Below are positions 14,248 through 16,302 of a stretch of DNA of 16,302 nucleotides, in pieces; position 1 is the stretch's first letter, and each line of letters starts with the position of its first letter. The notes beneath the pieces were generated by a model. It ran no database searches, was not told the DNA's origin, and worked only from the letters and a program-made list of their open reading frames with translations. The position numbers and the translations under genes are program-made. Origin of the DNA: Candidatus Anderseniibacteriota bacterium (GTDB lineage Bacteria > Patescibacteriota > Andersenbacteria > UBA10190); assembly GCA_003229735.1 (NCBI GenBank), contig QIFI01000121.1, forward strand, positions 1 to 16,302, read 5' to 3'.

Positions 14248-14253
14248 ATTATA
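14248..14253 (-). promoter_or_regulatory. Consensus -10 box placing the holB start at the ATG
   Basis: TATAAT on the minus strand lies exactly six bases upstream of the holB ATG (14241), so a normal start site would fall on the A of the start codon. An A-tract lies just upstream. No recognisable -35 is present at 16-18 bases, which keeps confidence moderate in this AT-rich stretch. Confidence 0.45.
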
Positions 14254-14269
14254 ATATTTTTTCTGACGG

Positions 14270-14310
14270 AATTCGGGTCATTCGGATAGTATTCGGGTAT
14301 TAGGGTCGCC
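14270..14310. repeat. ATTCGGG word array at the secF end
   Basis: Words AATTCGGGTC, ATTCGGATAGT, ATTCGGGT and ATTAGGGTCGCC lie in series and stop three bases from the secF stop codon (14314-14316). The family is the same as after rseP and frr. It occupies most of the 72-base gap to holB. Confidence 0.8.
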
Positions 14311-14313
14311 CCA

Positions 14314-15180
14314 TTATTTTTTCGCCAGATAATGCAGGAAAGGCGGGGCCACAAACAAAGAAGAGTATGTTCCCACCACAGTTCCCGCCGCCAGCGCCAC
14401 GATAAACCACCTGATGGTAACTCCCCCAAATATCAGCAATGCCGCCAGCACCAGTAAAGTTGTTAACGAGGTGTTAAGCGATCGAATCAGGCTGGCCTTT
14501 ACCGCTCGATCTAAAATATCACTTAAAGGCGCGCTTCGATTTTTAATATATTCGCTCTTCAATCGATTAAACACCACGATCGTATCATTTACCGAATAGC
14601 CCAAAATAGCCAGCATAGCCGTCACAAACAAAGTATCTACGGATATGTTCATTGTTTTGCCTAGAATCACAAATAGTGCCAGGACAAATACTAAATCATG
14701 CACTAACGCGTAAACCGCCGCCACCCCAAACTTCCACGACGACATTAAATCCGTAGCCTGTCGAAAAGTATAAGCCAAATACACAACCAGCACTAGTATC
14801 ACTACCGTGATAGCTGCCACCGCCTTCTTCCTCAACTCCTGGCCAATCGTCGGCCCAATCGATTCAAATCTCAACACTTCCACCAATATTCCTTCATCCT
14901 CTAAAACCAAAGTCAATCTTTGCCGGTCGCTCTGATTCAAAGGAGACATTTTAATCATCACCCGGTCTTTCTCGGTTGCCTGCACGGTAGCCGCGATACT
15001 GGCTTTTTGTCCCACCGTCTCTCGAATTTCCACCGCGCTCTGCCCTTTGGTTGATATCTCCATCAAAGACCCGCCCGTAAAATCTACTCCCCATTGCGGC
15101 CTGATCACCACCACTATCGCCACGCTAATCAAAATCGTCGCCATCGATATCACTTGCCATCTTGACATATTTTTAATCAT
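14314..15180 (-). CDS. secF: Protein translocase subunit SecF
   Basis: A 288-residue SecF, which with SecD uses the proton gradient to pull exported proteins through SecYEG. Helix 1 is at about 11-27, followed by the typical WGVDFTGGSLMEI, a short periplasmic domain, and the conserved SIGPTIGQELRKKAV before five more helices. ILGYSVNDTIVVFNRLKSEY and LNTSLTTLLVLAALLIFGG are family signatures. Length is normal. The ATG at 15180 overlaps the secD end by eight bases; an ATG four codons later (15168) is an alternative start. No strong Shine-Dalgarno is present, so translation is probably coupled to secD. Confidence 0.96.
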   Translation of the reverse strand: MIKNMSRWQVISMATILISVAIVVVIRPQWGVDFTGGSLMEISTKGQSAVEIRETVGQKASIAATVQATEKDRVMIKMSPLNQSDRQRLTLVLEDEGILVEVLRFESIGPTIGQELRKKAVAAITVVILVLVVYLAYTFRQATDLMSSWKFGVAAVYALVHDLVFVLALFVILGKTMNISVDTLFVTAMLAILGYSVNDTIVVFNRLKSEYIKNRSAPLSDILDRAVKASLIRSLNTSLTTLLVLAALLIFGGVTIRWFIVALAAGTVVGTYSSLFVAPPFLHYLAKK

Positions 15181-16302
15181 GATTTTTGATCTCTTTAACT
15201 GCTAATAACCAGGGTTTATGCGTCTTAGGTGACGCCAAAACCAGTCTCATCAAAGTTCTGGTCACGGTGATGGCTGTGAATAATGATATGATCACTCCTA
15301 CCGCGAAAGTCACCGCGAAGCCCCTGATTAACGAACTGCCAAACGCGTACAGCACTGCCGCGGTCAGTAGACTGGACACATTTGAATCACGAATTGAATT
15401 CCAGGCTTCAGTAAATCCATCCTCCAGCGAAAATCTCACCGATCTGCCTCTCCGCAAATTCTCTCTAAATCTCTCAAAAATCAGCACATTAGCATCCACC
15501 GCCATGCCTATCGTCAAAATAAATCCGGCCACTCCGGCCAAGGTCAAAGTAATCGGAATCAGCTTCACTATCGCCAGAAAAACCAGCGCGTAAATTATCA
15601 AAGCCGCCGTCGCGATAATTCCCGGCAATCGATAAAATACTATCATCCAGATCATCACCGCGATCAATCCCATAATTCCCGCCACCACGCTATCCACCAC
15701 CGACATCCGACCCAGCGAAGGTCCCACCGTTTGCTGTCCAATTAATTCAATCGGCACCGGCAATGCTCCGGCGTTCAACCGTTGTGATAATTGCTTGGCT
15801 TCCTCCAGGGAAAAACCACCCGAGATGACCGCCTGTCCGTTCTTGATTTCCTCATTCACCACCGGCGCGCTAATTGGCACCCCATCCAGATAAATAGCCA
15901 CTCGTGATCCCACTGCTTCTCTGGTCAAATCAGCAAACAACTCACTTCCCTCGCTGTCAAATTCCAAATTCACCTGCGGCGATCCGCTTACTTGATCAAA
16001 CACCACCGTCGATCTTTTTAGATTTTTCCCCGTCAAATCCGTTCTCTCGAACAATGGCCCGGTAGGTCCCGTTGGATCATCAATATTAAATTCCTCCGCC
16101 GCCCCCTCCCCTCCCGCTTCCCGCCTGAAATCCAATTGTGGGGTCGCCCCAATCAGTTCAATCGCCTGGTTTGGATCATCTACTCCGGCCAGCTCCACGA
16201 TTACCCGCCATTCATCACCCACCCGATTGGTTTGAATGATTGGCTCCGATACCCCATATAAATTTACTCTTCTCTCTACTACATCTCGAATTCCGGCCAA
16301 AG
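15173..16302 (-). CDS. secD: Protein translocase subunit SecD (5' end outside window)
   Basis: The C-terminal 376 or so residues of SecD; the N-terminus continues beyond the right edge. A TTG near 16300 in this frame is not a start. Visible in order: the P1 periplasmic region (RRVNLYGVSEP, IVELAGVDDPNQAIELIGATPQLDFR), the head region (SGSPQVNLEFDSEGSELFADLTRE, in part), then five helices from about residue 205. The fourth-helix signature GMAVDANVLIFERFRENLR carries the conserved aspartate needed for proton-driven pulling. It ends IRDSNVSSLLTAAVLY and a short basic tail. The eight-base overlap with secF shows that the two are one unit. Confidence 0.96.
   Translation of the reverse strand, partial: LAGIRDVVERRVNLYGVSEPIIQTNRVGDEWRVIVELAGVDDPNQAIELIGATPQLDFRREAGGEGAAEEFNIDDPTGPTGPLFERTDLTGKNLKRSTVVFDQVSGSPQVNLEFDSEGSELFADLTREAVGSRVAIYLDGVPISAPVVNEEIKNGQAVISGGFSLEEAKQLSQRLNAGALPVPIELIGQQTVGPSLGRMSVVDSVVAGIMGLIAVMIWMIVFYRLPGIIATAALIIYALVFLAIVKLIPITLTLAGVAGFILTIGMAVDANVLIFERFRENLRRGRSVRFSLEDGFTEAWNSIRDSNVSSLLTAAVLYAFGSSLIRGFAVTFAVGVIISLFTAITVTRTLMRLVLASPKTHKPWLLAVKEIKNHD

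Overview
The window looks like chromosomal DNA from a member of the Patescibacteria (Candidate Phyla Radiation). I infer this from three things. The prolyl-tRNA synthetase lacks the usual bacterial editing insertion. Housekeeping genes are packed in condensed clusters. The ends of genes carry low-complexity 'word' repeats, which I recall from such genomes but cannot verify here. TGA is used as an ordinary stop (lysS, proS, mreC, mreD), so this is not one of the lineages that reads TGA as glycine. No mobile element, CRISPR array, tRNA or rRNA was seen. Almost every gene is on the minus strand; the two exceptions are a gene fragment at the left edge and one orphan gene at 1316-1870.

Layout, read in the direction of minus-strand transcription (right to left). 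(1) secD (cut by the window edge) overlaps secF: the proton-driven export motor of the Sec translocon. (2) holB, the clamp-loader delta-prime subunit, then frr, ribosome recycling factor. (3) A small two-helix membrane protein with a near-perfect ribosome binding site and its own terminator, then rseP, a site-2 protease. (4) proS, coupled by an ATGA overlap to mreB, followed by mreC, mreD and mrdA (PBP2). Together mreB to mrdA encode the elongasome that directs lateral cell-wall synthesis; mreC also has its own promoter. (5) greA, lysS and serS: transcript-cleavage factor and two class II tRNA synthetases. (6) A plus-strand cysteine-rich orphan gene, divergent from ftsQ (divisome) and convergent with serS. 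(7) At the left edge, the 3' end of an unidentified plus-strand gene converges on ftsQ.

The order frr ... rseP-proS resembles the widespread bacterial cluster frr-uppS-cdsA-dxr-rseP-proS with the three lipid and isoprenoid genes missing, and a small membrane-protein gene in their place.

The most unusual signal is not a gene. Seven minus-strand genes (ftsQ, greA, mrdA, mreB, rseP, frr, secF) are each followed, within 0-4 bases of the stop codon or overlapping it, by a short array of near-repeated words. Four word families recur: RTTACYR heptamers, a 16-base AACAATTTAGCCATTW duplication, ATTTGGATTTTG-like words, and ATTCGGG/ATTCGC words mixed with ATTAGSRTCRCC. The arrays are absent from ATGA-coupled junctions and from serS and the small membrane gene, whose 3' ends lie at hairpin terminators (the serS one serves the opposing gene). 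They may be a gene-end or transcription-end signature, or a passive repeat population tolerated only there.
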